Assembly: GCA_943369295.1 (NCBI GenBank)
Contig: CALRMU020000003.1
Span: forward strand, 682,001 to 746,000
Origin: JAKRSE01 sp943369295
GTDB lineage: Bacteria > Armatimonadota > Fimbriimonadia > Fimbriimonadales > Fimbriimonadaceae
Direction of reading: 5' to 3'
Length of the DNA: 64,000 nt
Under the pieces are notes generated by a model. It saw only the letters and a list, made by a program, of their open reading frames with translations. It did not search any database and was not told the origin of the DNA. Positions within the stretch are counted from its first letter, which is position 1; the number at the start of each line of letters is the position of its first letter. A program made the position numbers and the translations under genes. Positions 34,687-42,518 of the stretch are shown piece after piece.

Positions 34687-35795
34687 AGTTTGATCTGCAA
34701 AAAGCTGTCAGCCAAAGGGTGGTTCTTCTGCAGTCCGCAGAAGGACCACTCGTGGCGCAGGGACTTCAGCATCTTTTAGCGGCCCATACCCCGCCAGATG
34801 AGCCCCTTGAGCACGAACTCTTTGTCGGTGACGCCTCGACCCCCGGAGATTGGGTTGGCGCTGCAGGAGTTGTTCCCTTTCTAACAGACTCACGCGTTGT
34901 GGTAGTGCGGGGCCTCGGCCGATGCAATCCCTCGAAAGTTTGGGATGTCAAGATTACAAAGGGCCACCCCTTTGTGGCAAGCCTTTCTTCTCTTCCTGAA
35001 ACCGCCCGCCTCATTCTGGTCGGGGATGAAGAAGGGGGCAATCAAGAGAAGAGACAGGCGGCTCAGGACCAGATTGAGAAGTGGAGCCGGCTGGTCGGCC
35101 ATGCCGGCGGCATGGTCGCCAAGCTCGACCTATCTGCTGAGGAGTCGATTGAAGCCCTTACGGCAAGGGCCGCTGCTTCAGGCAAAAAGCTTTCTAAAGA
35201 TTTAGCCACAAAGCTCACCCAGATGCTTGGGGGGCAGACGGGCCTTGCCTTGGCCGAGGTTGACAAGCTGGTTCTCTACATCGGAGCCGATAAGGCGATC
35301 AGCGAAGCCGCGATTGATGCCTTGGTGATCCCTGAGTTGGACTACAACATCTTCCAGCTCGCCGACGGAGTGTTTAGAGGCGACACACGATTTGCCATGC
35401 GTCAGCTGCAGCTCTTGAACACGTGGATTCCTGACATGTCGGGCGAGGCTATGAGCCGTGTTCTGCCTATGCTGCATCGACACCTAAGGTTCGCCTGGCA
35501 GGCTCGAATCTGTGTCGAAGCTAAGTGTCAGCCAGGAACAGCACCAGAATCGGTGAAGGCTATGTTTCCCGACAAGCCGATCTTGGCCTCGGAGAAAGAT
35601 TGGATTCAGAAGAAGCACCTAGACGCAGCCAGGGGCCTGACCCTCAAACAGCTTTCGGCCTGCTTAAACGAGCTTTCAAAAGCTGACCAAAAGCTAAAAG
35701 GAATCCTTCCCTACTTTTCTCCGGAAGAGACGATTGAAGTCTTGGTCCTAACCATGGCCGAGATCTGTCGTGATTCTAAAAGGCAGAGGGTTTAG
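34683..35795 (+). CDS. holA: DNA polymerase III delta subunit
   Basis: 370 aa, normal length. Clamp-loader subunit that opens the beta clamp. Visible: N-terminal AAA-like domain ('RVVLLQSAEGPLVAQGLQHL', 'DSRVVVVRGLGR', 'ARLILVGDEEG'), then the middle and C-terminal helical domains with 'NIFQLADGVFRGDTRFAMRQL' (delta-specific 'F.L.da...gd...al..l'). ATG 34683 overlaps the transglutaminase stop. Translational coupling of a replication gene to the MoxR trio is a chance of gene order rather than a functional link, as far as can be seen. Confidence 0.87.
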   Translation: MKFDLQKAVSQRVVLLQSAEGPLVAQGLQHLLAAHTPPDEPLEHELFVGDASTPGDWVGAAGVVPFLTDSRVVVVRGLGRCNPSKVWDVKITKGHPFVASLSSLPETARLILVGDEEGGNQEKRQAAQDQIEKWSRLVGHAGGMVAKLDLSAEESIEALTARAAASGKKLSKDLATKLTQMLGGQTGLALAEVDKLVLYIGADKAISEAAIDALVIPELDYNIFQLADGVFRGDTRFAMRQLQLLNTWIPDMSGEAMSRVLPMLHRHLRFAWQARICVEAKCQPGTAPESVKAMFPDKPILASEKDWIQKKHLDAARGLTLKQLSACLNELSKADQKLKGILPYFSPEETIEVLVLTMAEICRDSKRQRV

Positions 35796-35927
35796 AGAGG
35801 TTTTTGCCTCCTTCTTGCCCCCATCAAAGATCATTGACATTACTCAAGATTTACGAAGTCCCAGGCAAACTTGTGAATCTTTACTAACTTGTGCATTTAA
35901 CGTGCGAGGTCGGTAATACTTGGCAAG

Positions 35928-36296
35928 ATGGTTATCCCAACTGAGGGCCAGGCTTTCACCCTGAGCGCTCCCGTGGGTGGTTTCGTGGCCGTGAACTTCA
36001 TCACGTGCGACGAAGACTACCGCGAGAGGTTCGAGACCCTGTTCCAGACCCGCGCCCACGCAATCGACACTCTGCCCGGCTTTCTTGGCATGAACGTGCT
36101 GAAGCCTAACGAGGAAGGCGAGTACCTTGTGATCAGCCATTGGACAAGCGAAGAAGACTTTAAAGGCTGGATGAAGTCACCCGCGTTCCTTGAAGGCCAC
36201 AAGCGCGGCTTTGAGGATGTGAGGAAGGCTAAAGAAGAAGGCCGCAAGCCTCCGATGGAATCAACCTTCAAGACCTACACGGTTCTTACACAGTGA
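35928..36296 (+). CDS. antibiotic biosynthesis monooxygenase (ABM) domain protein, heme-degrading-like
   Basis: 122 aa. Ferredoxin-like ABM fold: 'GFVAVNFITCDEDYRERFETLF', 'TLPGFLGMNVLKPNEEGEYLVISHWTSEEDFKGWMKS' (quoted in part: the 'W.S.edf..W..s..f' helix) and 'FLEGHKRGF'. The pattern 'G...f......yl....W.....f..W......' matches HmoB/IsdG-like proteins, which can cleave heme. No heme-transport genes lie nearby. AATACT stands 7 bases before the ATG, suggesting a leaderless mRNA. Confidence 0.8.
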   Translation: MVIPTEGQAFTLSAPVGGFVAVNFITCDEDYRERFETLFQTRAHAIDTLPGFLGMNVLKPNEEGEYLVISHWTSEEDFKGWMKSPAFLEGHKRGFEDVRKAKEEGRKPPMESTFKTYTVLTQ

Positions 36297-36306
36297 CAAT
36301 CATTGC

Positions 36307-36340
36307 AGCTTAGCCGGACGCTGCATCCTCCGGCTAAGCT
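36307..36340 (+). terminator. hairpin after the ABM gene
   Basis: Perfect 12-bp stem AGCTTAGCCGGA / TCCGGCTAAGCT with a 10-base loop, just after the ABM stop. The T-run is weak (CCCTTTCT some way downstream). Confidence 0.65.
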
Positions 36341-36399
36341 GAGCCCCTCCCTTTCTAGGGCTCGAATCCGCCCCTTTGCGGTAAGGATTCGTTTCATCG

Positions 36400-36405
36400 T
36401 ATGAT
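36400..36405 (+). promoter_or_regulatory. TATGAT -10 box, leaderless start
   Basis: TATGAT followed by TGGGCA (6 bases) and the ATG of the beta-helix protein gene. Confidence 0.55.
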
Positions 36406-36411
36406 TGGGCA

Positions 36412-38757
36412 ATGTTGGCCGCCGCAGTCCTCACTGCCTTCGCTCAAGACCCCTTTTCAAGGGTCATTACAACGAGCGTAAAGCTGAATCCTGGCTCAGT
36501 CATTGCTCCAAGCCAGAAAGAAGACGGCACAGACGCGGCCCTGGTTATTCGAGGCAATGGAATAACAGTCGATTTCAGCGGCTTCGTCCTGAGAGGATCT
36601 TCTCCAGAAACCCAGCCAAACCTAAGAGCCGGCACCGGAATTCGGGTTGAAGGGACGAACATTACCCTCAAGAACCTCAAGGTACATGGCTACAAAGTCG
36701 GCCTCATGGCCACTGGAGTCAAGGGCCTGAAGCTAATTGACTCAGACTTTTCCTATAACTGGAAGCAGAAGCTGGCCTCAACCCTTGATAAAGAAGACAC
36801 CAGCGACTGGATGTCTTATCACCGCAACGAAAAAGACGAGTGGCTAAGGTACGGAGCAGGCGTCTACCTTCGAGACTGCGACGAAGCCCTGATCAGGGGC
36901 GTTACGATCAAGGGAGGCCAAAACGGCCTGATGATCACAGAAACCGACCGAGCTGAGATTGTCGGCAACGACTTCAGCTTCCTCTCTTCGGTTGGCTTGG
37001 GAATGTACCAATCAAGCCACAACCTGATTCAGCAGAACAAGATTGACTGGTGTGTAAGGGGCTACAGCCACGGGGTTTACAACCGTGGTCAGGATTCCAC
37101 CGGAATTCTGATTTATGAGCAAAGCAGCAAGAACGTTTTTGCCTACAACTCTGTAACTCACGGCGGCGACGGGTTCTTTCTGTGGGCCGGCCAGACGACA
37201 ATGGACACGGGTCAGGGAGGCTGCAACGACAACCTTCTGATCGGCAACGACTTTAGCCACGCCCCCACCAACGGAATTGAGGCCACCTTTAGCCGCAACG
37301 CCTTTGTCAACAACTTGATGCTTGAGTGCTGGCACGGAGCTTGGCTTGGCTATTCTTACGAAAGCCTGGTGCTTGGCAACACTTTTGGCCTGAACGGAGA
37401 AGCTATTGCCTGGGAGCACGGCCTGAACAACATCATCAAGGGCAACACCTTTAGGCGTGACACCAGCGGAATTGTTCTTTGGCGGAAGAAATCCGAAGAT
37501 CCGAACTGGGGCTACCCCAAGTACAAGGACACTTCGAGCCGCAACAACCTTATCGAGAGCAACCGATTCTTCGGAATTCCCCAGACAGTTTTGAATCTGC
37601 GCAACACCAAAGGGGTAACGGCAAAGGGCAACCACTTTGAAGCCAACGCTCGATTATTGACTGCAGACGCGGATGCCGAGGCTGTAAGGTGGGAGAAGAA
37701 TCGAGTTTTAACGACGACCGAAGCGTGGCAGAAAGAAGCGAACACAGTCGGTGGCGGTGCGGCTGCTGTCATCAGCACGCTTTACCAAACTCCTCCCGCC
37801 TTAATGCAGAGCAGCGGCAACGTGATTCTTGGCCTAGACCCAAGGCGCGAGGACTATCTGGCCAGGTTTAGAACCAACTGGAATCCAAAAGATTCTATGA
37901 AGTTCCAGAAGGAAGCGACGAGCCTCTACAAGGGTGACCTCCCCGCTATTCCAGCTTGGAGAAACGACCTTCCAAATCCATTCCTGAAGCAGGGCGAAAC
38001 TCGCGGCCGCCGCTGGATTCTGGTGGATGAGTGGGGCCCCTACGACTTCCAGTCTCCAAAACTGTGGGCCCGAGGACAGAAAGCCGGTCCTGGCGGCACC
38101 GAAGTGACCTTTGAGATTCTTGGCCCGGCTGGCACCTGGACGGCCAACCCCATGTCAGGGGTGATCCTTAGCCAGACCAGCGGACAGGTTCCGGGCAGCG
38201 TCATTGCCACCTTCCCCCCTGGCGTCAACCTGCAGGAAGTGGATTTGACTTACAGAGGCAGTCGCCCCACTACCGACGTGAGAGGAATTGTCTACCCGGC
38301 TGGCACTGACCTAAGGCTTAAATGGAGCAAGTTCCAAATCTCTATCGATTGGAGTATTAAGTGGTTTAACTACGACCTGGCCAAGGAAGATCCTCGCACC
38401 AACTACAAGGGATGGATCGCCCGGGCCTCTGGTGCAGCCGCTCCCCTACAGACAACTGAGATCAACTACGGCTGGAGTGGTTCCCCGGCCAAAACAATCG
38501 GCAATGACAACTTTGGCACTCTGGCCGAAGGCATCTTTGAAATCAAACCCGGCCGCTACACACTAAATGTCACCAGTGACGACGGAGTGAGGGTATGGGT
38601 CGATGGCAAAAAAGTGATTGAGAACTGGACTTACCACGGTCCGACTTTGGACACCGCTGTTCTTGACCTCGGTGGAAAGCACACCATCAAGCTCGAACAC
38701 TTTGAGCTTAACGGCTATTCTGCCCTTAAGGTCGCGCTGGAACCCCTCGCCCGATAG
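36412..38757 (+). CDS. exported right-handed beta-helix protein with C-terminal PA14 domain
   Basis: 781 aa. A short hydrophobic leader ending in 'LTAFAQD' is followed by NosD/CASH-like parallel beta-helix repeats over about residues 30-420 (repeated 'N.I..N.F.....gI.l..s..n.I..N' units, for example 'NNLIESNRFFGIPQTVLNL'). A middle beta region leads to a PA14-type domain at the end ('RYTLNVTSDDGVRVWVDGKK', 'LDLGGKHTIKLEHFELNG'). Such proteins bind or cleave polysaccharides outside the cytoplasm. No catalytic triad of a named polysaccharide lyase family was recognised. The leader is only about 11 residues with no basic residue, unusual for a signal peptide. Confidence 0.82.
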   Translation: MLAAAVLTAFAQDPFSRVITTSVKLNPGSVIAPSQKEDGTDAALVIRGNGITVDFSGFVLRGSSPETQPNLRAGTGIRVEGTNITLKNLKVHGYKVGLMATGVKGLKLIDSDFSYNWKQKLASTLDKEDTSDWMSYHRNEKDEWLRYGAGVYLRDCDEALIRGVTIKGGQNGLMITETDRAEIVGNDFSFLSSVGLGMYQSSHNLIQQNKIDWCVRGYSHGVYNRGQDSTGILIYEQSSKNVFAYNSVTHGGDGFFLWAGQTTMDTGQGGCNDNLLIGNDFSHAPTNGIEATFSRNAFVNNLMLECWHGAWLGYSYESLVLGNTFGLNGEAIAWEHGLNNIIKGNTFRRDTSGIVLWRKKSEDPNWGYPKYKDTSSRNNLIESNRFFGIPQTVLNLRNTKGVTAKGNHFEANARLLTADADAEAVRWEKNRVLTTTEAWQKEANTVGGGAAAVISTLYQTPPALMQSSGNVILGLDPRREDYLARFRTNWNPKDSMKFQKEATSLYKGDLPAIPAWRNDLPNPFLKQGETRGRRWILVDEWGPYDFQSPKLWARGQKAGPGGTEVTFEILGPAGTWTANPMSGVILSQTSGQVPGSVIATFPPGVNLQEVDLTYRGSRPTTDVRGIVYPAGTDLRLKWSKFQISIDWSIKWFNYDLAKEDPRTNYKGWIARASGAAAPLQTTEINYGWSGSPAKTIGNDNFGTLAEGIFEIKPGRYTLNVTSDDGVRVWVDGKKVIENWTYHGPTLDTAVLDLGGKHTIKLEHFELNGYSALKVALEPLAR

Positions 38758-38780
38758 GGCGGGGGGTTCCCCCTTTCTAG
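38741..38780 (+). terminator. terminator hairpin enclosing the stop codon
   Basis: Stem AACCCCTCGCCC (38741-38752) with GGGCGGGGGGTT (38757-38768), one G-T pair, loop GATA, then CCCCCTTTCT. The TAG stop at 38755-38757 lies in the loop and first stem base, so the hairpin begins within the coding sequence. Confidence 0.7.
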
Positions 38781-38782
38781 CG

Positions 38783-38788
38783 TAGAAT
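38783..38788 (+). promoter_or_regulatory. TAGAAT -10 box, leaderless start of DUF433 gene
   Basis: TAGAAT, six bases (AGGGTT), then the ATG at 38795. It follows directly on the terminator of the upstream gene. Confidence 0.55.
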
Positions 38789-38794
38789 AGGGTT

Positions 38795-38992
38795 ATGGAA
38801 ACGGCGGAACTGATCGTCCGTGACCCGAACATCAGGTTCGGAAAGCCGACTGTAGCCGGAACTCGGATCACAGTTGTTGACGTGCTTGGCTGGTTAGCAG
38901 CTGGTGAGACCATAGAGGATCTTCTTGAGGAGTATCCCCGGCTGACGAGGGAAGGCATCCTGGCTTGCCTTGCCTATAGCAGAACCGATTAG
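38795..38992 (+). CDS. DUF433 antitoxin-like protein, apparently solitary
   Basis: 65 aa. DUF433 winged-helix-like fold: 'IRFGKPTVAGTRITVVDVLG' and 'EYPRLTREGILACLAYS' are close to the family consensus. DUF433 proteins are usually the antitoxin half of a pair with a VapC-like or DUF5615 PIN-type toxin downstream. Here only a short stretch and then the rpmE terminator follow, so no partner is present. It may be a remnant or work as a free regulator. Confidence 0.85.
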   Translation: METAELIVRDPNIRFGKPTVAGTRITVVDVLGWLAAGETIEDLLEEYPRLTREGILACLAYSRTD

Positions 38993-39045
38993 CATCAAGA
39001 CCTGGAAAGCTGGTTCGAAGCAAGCTAAGCCAGACCTGATAGTCT

Positions 39046-39087
39046 GAAAAAACAAAATCGCCCTCTACCCGAAGGCAGAAGGCGATT
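39046..39087 (-). terminator. rho-independent terminator of rpmE
   Basis: Minus-strand stem of 14 pairs (AATCGCC / GGCGATT plus an inner part with two G-T pairs) capped by a TTCG tetraloop and followed by TTTGTTTTTT. Located about 25 bases after the L31 stop. Confidence 0.88.
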
Positions 39088-39109
39088 AAACTTTCGAGGA
39101 GAATCCCTC

Positions 39110-39355
39110 TTACTTCTTGGCCTGACCAGCGTAGCGTCGCATAAACTTCTCGACGCGGCCAGCGGAGTCAACGATCTTCTTCTGACCCGTGTAGAAGGGG
39201 TGAGTGAAGGCGCTGATTTCGAGATTGACAACGTAATGCTCAACGCCATCAACAACTCGAGTGTTGTTCGACTTGCTTGTGGAAATACCGGTCCACTCGT
39301 GCTCGCCATCAACGAACAAAATAGGATAATTGACCGGGTGGATGCCTTCCTTCAT
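39110..39355 (-). CDS. rpmE2: 50S ribosomal protein L31, type B
   Basis: 81 aa. 'MKEGIHPVNYPILFVDGEHE' and 'EISAFTHPFYTGQKKIVDSAGRVEKF' (quoted in part) are type B L31 signatures. It has no cysteine, so it is the zinc-independent C-minus form that replaces the zinc form under zinc limitation in some bacteria. ATG 39355 is used, with AAGG upstream; an upstream in-frame codon would add 13 residues absent from the family. Confidence 0.9.
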   Translation of the reverse strand: MKEGIHPVNYPILFVDGEHEWTGISTSKSNNTRVVDGVEHYVVNLEISAFTHPFYTGQKKIVDSAGRVEKFMRRYAGQAKK

Positions 39356-39515
39356 GGTGTCTGCCTTGCAGGGATGGAGATTGCTGACCACCATCCGTTA
39401 AGCTGCGAAATCGAATGATGGCAGGGGGGAGGGCCCTGTATCAACGGCGCAGGGCCCTCTGGTCCTCAGGTTAGGGACTATTCGCAGATCTGAGCGCTGT
39501 AGAGTTTCCCCGATC

Positions 39516-39561
39516 AAAAAGCGGTTTTCGACCGAGCCGCAGGCGAAGGGTAGAAAACCGC
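39516..39561 (-). terminator. probable mqnD terminator
   Basis: On the minus strand GCGGTTTTC and GAAAACCGC pair over 9 bp around a 23-base GC-rich loop, followed by TTTTT (39520-39516). Confidence 0.65.
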
Positions 39562-39576
39562 CAACCGAGAATCAAG

Positions 39577-39616
39577 TCCCCCTCCGCTTTCGGCTCGACC
39601 GAAAGAAGGAGGGGGA
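39577..39616. repeat. large perfect inverted repeat
   Basis: TCCCCCTCC pairs with GGAGGGGGA (39577-39585 with 39608-39616) and, inside, CTTTCGG with CCGAAAG (39587-39593 with 39599-39605) around the loop CTCGA. It lies between the mqnD stop and its terminator and may protect the 3' end of the mRNA. Confidence 0.6.
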
Positions 39617-39661
39617 TTGAGGGGGTGGTTTCTCTTCTGCCAGATTAGATCTGAAGGAAGA

Positions 39662-40504
39662 TCAGTCAACCACAACGACTTCGACGGCAGGCACCAGGCC
39701 GATTTCTGCACCAAGCTGAAGAAGCAGCCTAATCGCCTTGATTCCTTCCTCACCCATGTCCCTGGTGCGCTCGTTGACGTACATGCCAACAAACTCGTCG
39801 CTTGTCGCTCTATCCATTCCCCTAGCAAACTGCAGAGCGTAAGTGACAGCCTCTTCCCTGTTGCTCAGGCTGGCCTCGATAGATTCTCTCATGCATCGGC
39901 TGACCTCAATGCAGGCAGCCTCGCCAAGATCCTTTCGGACGACATTGACACCAAGCGGAAGGGGCAGACCAGTTTTGGCTTTCCACCACTTGCCCATGTT
40001 GGCAATTTCGACCATGCCTTCTTCGGCGTAGGTGAGCTGGCCTTCATGAATGATGAGGCCTGCCTTGAACCTGCCATCTTTGATGGCTGGCATGATTTCA
40101 TCGAAAGGCACGACCTCGGTCTGAGGCACGGCATCAGGGCCGTACTGCTCTTTAAACCAAATGTTCAGCTGAAGAAAGGCAGAAGTCAGCAGGCCAGGAA
40201 CGGCGATGACCGTGTTCTTCAGGTCTTCAGGAGAAATCTCCTGCTCGGCAACAATCATGGGGCCGTAATTTTCGCCGAAGCTGCCGCCGTGGCGAAGCAG
40301 AGCGTACTTGTCGGCCACGTAGGCAAAGGCGTGGACGGAGACCGCGCTGGATTCCAGCTTTCCTTCCTTGGCCCATTCATTCAGAGTCTGAATGTCGCGG
40401 AGAATGTGTTCGAAGTCGTAGTCCGTCTTAACGGCGCCCGAAGCGAGTCCCCAGAACATGAAGGCATCGTCGGAATCTGGGGAGTGCCCCAAGCGGATCT
40501 TCAT
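39662..40504 (-). CDS. mqnD: 1,4-dihydroxy-6-naphthoate synthase MqnD
   Basis: 280 aa. Enzyme of the futalosine menaquinone pathway, converting cyclic de-hypoxanthine futalosine to 1,4-dihydroxy-6-naphthoate. It has a periplasmic-binding-protein-like fold and starts with 'IRLGHSPDSDDAFMFWGL', the MqnD signature (usual LGxSPCPNDTF/LGHSPDPDDAF types). 'SVHAFAYVADKYALLRHGG' and 'NTVIAVPGLLTSAFLQL' also match. ATG 40504 directly precedes the first strand; TACCCT is 8 bases upstream. Other mqn genes are outside the window. It implies menaquinone-based respiration. Confidence 0.9.
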   Translation of the reverse strand: MKIRLGHSPDSDDAFMFWGLASGAVKTDYDFEHILRDIQTLNEWAKEGKLESSAVSVHAFAYVADKYALLRHGGSFGENYGPMIVAEQEISPEDLKNTVIAVPGLLTSAFLQLNIWFKEQYGPDAVPQTEVVPFDEIMPAIKDGRFKAGLIIHEGQLTYAEEGMVEIANMGKWWKAKTGLPLPLGVNVVRKDLGEAACIEVSRCMRESIEASLSNREEAVTYALQFARGMDRATSDEFVGMYVNERTRDMGEEGIKAIRLLLQLGAEIGLVPAVEVVVVD

Positions 40505-40591
40505 CGACACAAAGGGTACCAAAGTAGCTCTGTGGGGCTTCAGCAGTCCTAACCTGCCGCTTGGGCTAAATGGGGCAAGGGTATTGCCTCT

Positions 40592-41506
40592 TTACCGGCT
40601 CGGAAAATTGGGCTCGAAATCTATGACCACATAGGGGTCGCGGTGAATTTTTATCCCCCGATTCAAAAGGTGAGCCAGGAGTGTGCTTAAATCTTCTCCC
40701 GCAAAGAGGGAGTTCCTCTTCCAATCACTCAGAAAATGGCGTTCTCCTGCTGGGCCAACAAGGCAAAGCCTGGTGTGGCCCCGCCTCTTTTTGTCAATTC
40801 CGTACAGCAGCTCCACCTTGACATCGGTGTAGGCCAGGTCGAAAATCTCGTAGCCTCTGCGATTCAGCTTAATTCTGCCCTTGTCGAAAGTGATCGTCTG
40901 GACCGCGGAAAACTTGGTTTTGTGCTTGACAAAGTCATCGAGATTTGACTGGATGCCCTCATACCAATGATTGGAGTTCTCCAAAACCTCAACGTGGTGA
41001 ATCTGTTCGGTCTCCGTTGTCACTTTCTCAACATTCTTCCAGTGAAAATGATCAACCAGGCAGCCAGATCTCTTTAGCTCAAAGAGAAACTGAGACCCAA
41101 TCGGCTGACCATTAATCCACTCTGTTGGTAGAGGAAGCTCAACCTCTTCTCCGCTCGGCAAAAGCAGAGAGCATTTGCCGCTCCCAACTATTGTCAATCG
41201 GCTGCCTGCTGCCTGAATCTGTTTAACGCTTTTGCCGTATTCGACGGTTAACAGTCCCTCATTAAGCACTAGCTTGGCGCTTACCAGCCTCTTGACCTTA
41301 GGCGCAATAAAGAATCCCAGCCAGGCAGCGACTGATACTAATCCGATCCAGAAGTTGGCCTTGATGAGGTTGATTGACGCAAGAATCACTACAGGAAAGG
41401 TCGTGGTCGTAAGCAAACTCAGAGCTTCTGCCCTAAGGCTTGAAACTGGGAAATTTAGGCCGCCATCCTTCTCGACTCGGCCTAAACTTGCCCCACTATC
41501 TCTCAT
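40592..41506 (-). CDS. paralog cluster membrane protein 1 (one hairpin, two beta domains)
   Basis: 304 aa, unknown family. One transmembrane hairpin (about residues 30-68) then two beta-rich domains. Domain 1 ends 'LPLPTEWINGQPIGSQFLFE', domain 2 has 'GERHFLSDWKR' and ends with a helix and 'LNRGIKIHRDP'. The linker 'HWYEGIQSNLDDFVKHKTKF' matches the 642-aa protein at 43337 ('LDQFQEHKTKL'), placing both in one subgroup. Start ATG 41506 follows GAGG by 6 bases and overlaps the upstream gene by 11 bases. Last gene of the block; 87 bases precede mqnD. Function not known. Confidence 0.75.
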   Translation of the reverse strand: MRDSGASLGRVEKDGGLNFPVSSLRAEALSLLTTTTFPVVILASINLIKANFWIGLVSVAAWLGFFIAPKVKRLVSAKLVLNEGLLTVEYGKSVKQIQAAGSRLTIVGSGKCSLLLPSGEEVELPLPTEWINGQPIGSQFLFELKRSGCLVDHFHWKNVEKVTTETEQIHHVEVLENSNHWYEGIQSNLDDFVKHKTKFSAVQTITFDKGRIKLNRRGYEIFDLAYTDVKVELLYGIDKKRRGHTRLCLVGPAGERHFLSDWKRNSLFAGEDLSTLLAHLLNRGIKIHRDPYVVIDFEPNFPSR

Positions 41507-42518
41507 CATCGACCTCAATTGGCATGCCCAAAGCCAGCATCTGAGCCGCAAAATTCAGAAGCAGCACCTCTTCTCCCTTCGACCAATCTGAAACTGGCAG
41601 CAGCCGTGAGTAAGCAGTTTTGAAACACAGACGATAACGGGGTGAGCGCAGAAACTCACTCTGTGTCTCCACCACAACACCGAGAACCTGGCTCATCGGA
41701 ATCTCATGCAGGATGTTCTCTCCACGTGAAATCCGAAAAGCCTCTTCGATAATCTCTACTCGTCTTTGCTTATGCTTTATCCAGAAGTTGTTTCGAAGGA
41801 TAGACCAAATGATGAGTGCAAGTATCGCTACCGAGGCAATTTGGACAAGAAGGCCGAAACTGACTCCCAGGCCGATGCCCACTGTCAGCACAACTCCCGC
41901 TATCAAGGAGTCGAAGTAGCCAAAGACTCCTTTAGGACCTGAAGGCAGGGTAAGAACTGGGTGTGGAAGCCGGTTAAGAATAAGAGCTTCAACAACGGCT
42001 CCCCTCTTGTGGGCTTCCAGCAGCAATCTAAAGCGACCCAAGTTTCCGTTCACCCAAAAAGAGGGGGCAGGAAGCTGAAAGTTTGACCCGCTGTAAAACA
42101 TATCAAGTCGGCCAAGCTCGGCAGGTCGAAAGCTCGAAGCAGATTGAGAGCGAATCAGAAGACCACTTAGACTGTAAACGACTTCCTTCTTACCTTCCCT
42201 AAATTTCAAGAACTCACCTTCGATTGAGAACTTAGAAAATAAGCGTCTAATAGAATCAAACACCCAGGTCACTGAATAGAAGAAGCATATGAGGAAAGCG
42301 ACAGCGAGGAAGAAGTCCAAGCCACCGGCCCCTCCGACGCCCATTAAGAGGAGAAAGCTGAGGAACATCAGCAGAGGAAATGCGAAGACCCCAAGGGAAA
42401 AGACAGCGACTTCCGGCAGCCTCTCCCTTCCAGAAACCTTGATGGACTCAAGCTCACCTGAAACTGACTGAATGTGAGCTTTGGCGTCAGCGGCAGGCGA
42501 TGGCTGAACCCTATTCAT
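41496..42518 (-). CDS. paralog cluster membrane protein 2
   Basis: 340 aa. Layout transmembrane hairpin (about 38-90), beta domain 1 ending 'GRFRLLLEAHKRGAVVEALI', hairpin 2 (about 205-245), beta domain 2 with 'KTAYSRLLPVSDWSKGEEVL' and ending 'MLALGMPIEVDDER'. The 'helix - (R/K)G(A/M)x(V/I)' ending of each domain is the shared hallmark of the whole cluster. Its ATG lies in the last bases of the gene upstream (8-base overlap). No enzyme motif or conserved cysteine is seen. Confidence 0.75.
   Translation of the reverse strand: MNRVQPSPAADAKAHIQSVSGELESIKVSGRERLPEVAVFSLGVFAFPLLMFLSFLLLMGVGGAGGLDFFLAVAFLICFFYSVTWVFDSIRRLFSKFSIEGEFLKFREGKKEVVYSLSGLLIRSQSASSFRPAELGRLDMFYSGSNFQLPAPSFWVNGNLGRFRLLLEAHKRGAVVEALILNRLPHPVLTLPSGPKGVFGYFDSLIAGVVLTVGIGLGVSFGLLVQIASVAILALIIWSILRNNFWIKHKQRRVEIIEEAFRISRGENILHEIPMSQVLGVVVETQSEFLRSPRYRLCFKTAYSRLLPVSDWSKGEEVLLLNFAAQMLALGMPIEVDDER

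Larger units (their letters stand above)
39356..39661. other. gap between rpmE and mqnD with stacked hairpins
   Basis: Holds three strong hairpins and no gene: GAGGGCCCTG / CAGGGCCCTC (39429-39438 with 39450-39459), the mqnD terminator (39516-39561) and a large two-part hairpin (39577-39616). The promoter of rpmE should lie near its start but no clear -10 box was seen. Confidence 0.5.

Noticed and set aside
37012..37635. 207-codon Val-rich frame opposite the beta-helix gene
   Set aside because: Produced by Asn/Gly codon repeats of the beta-helix read backwards.
39617..40552. 311-codon open frame opposite mqnD
   Set aside because: Shadow of mqnD; no ribosome-binding site and no family pattern.
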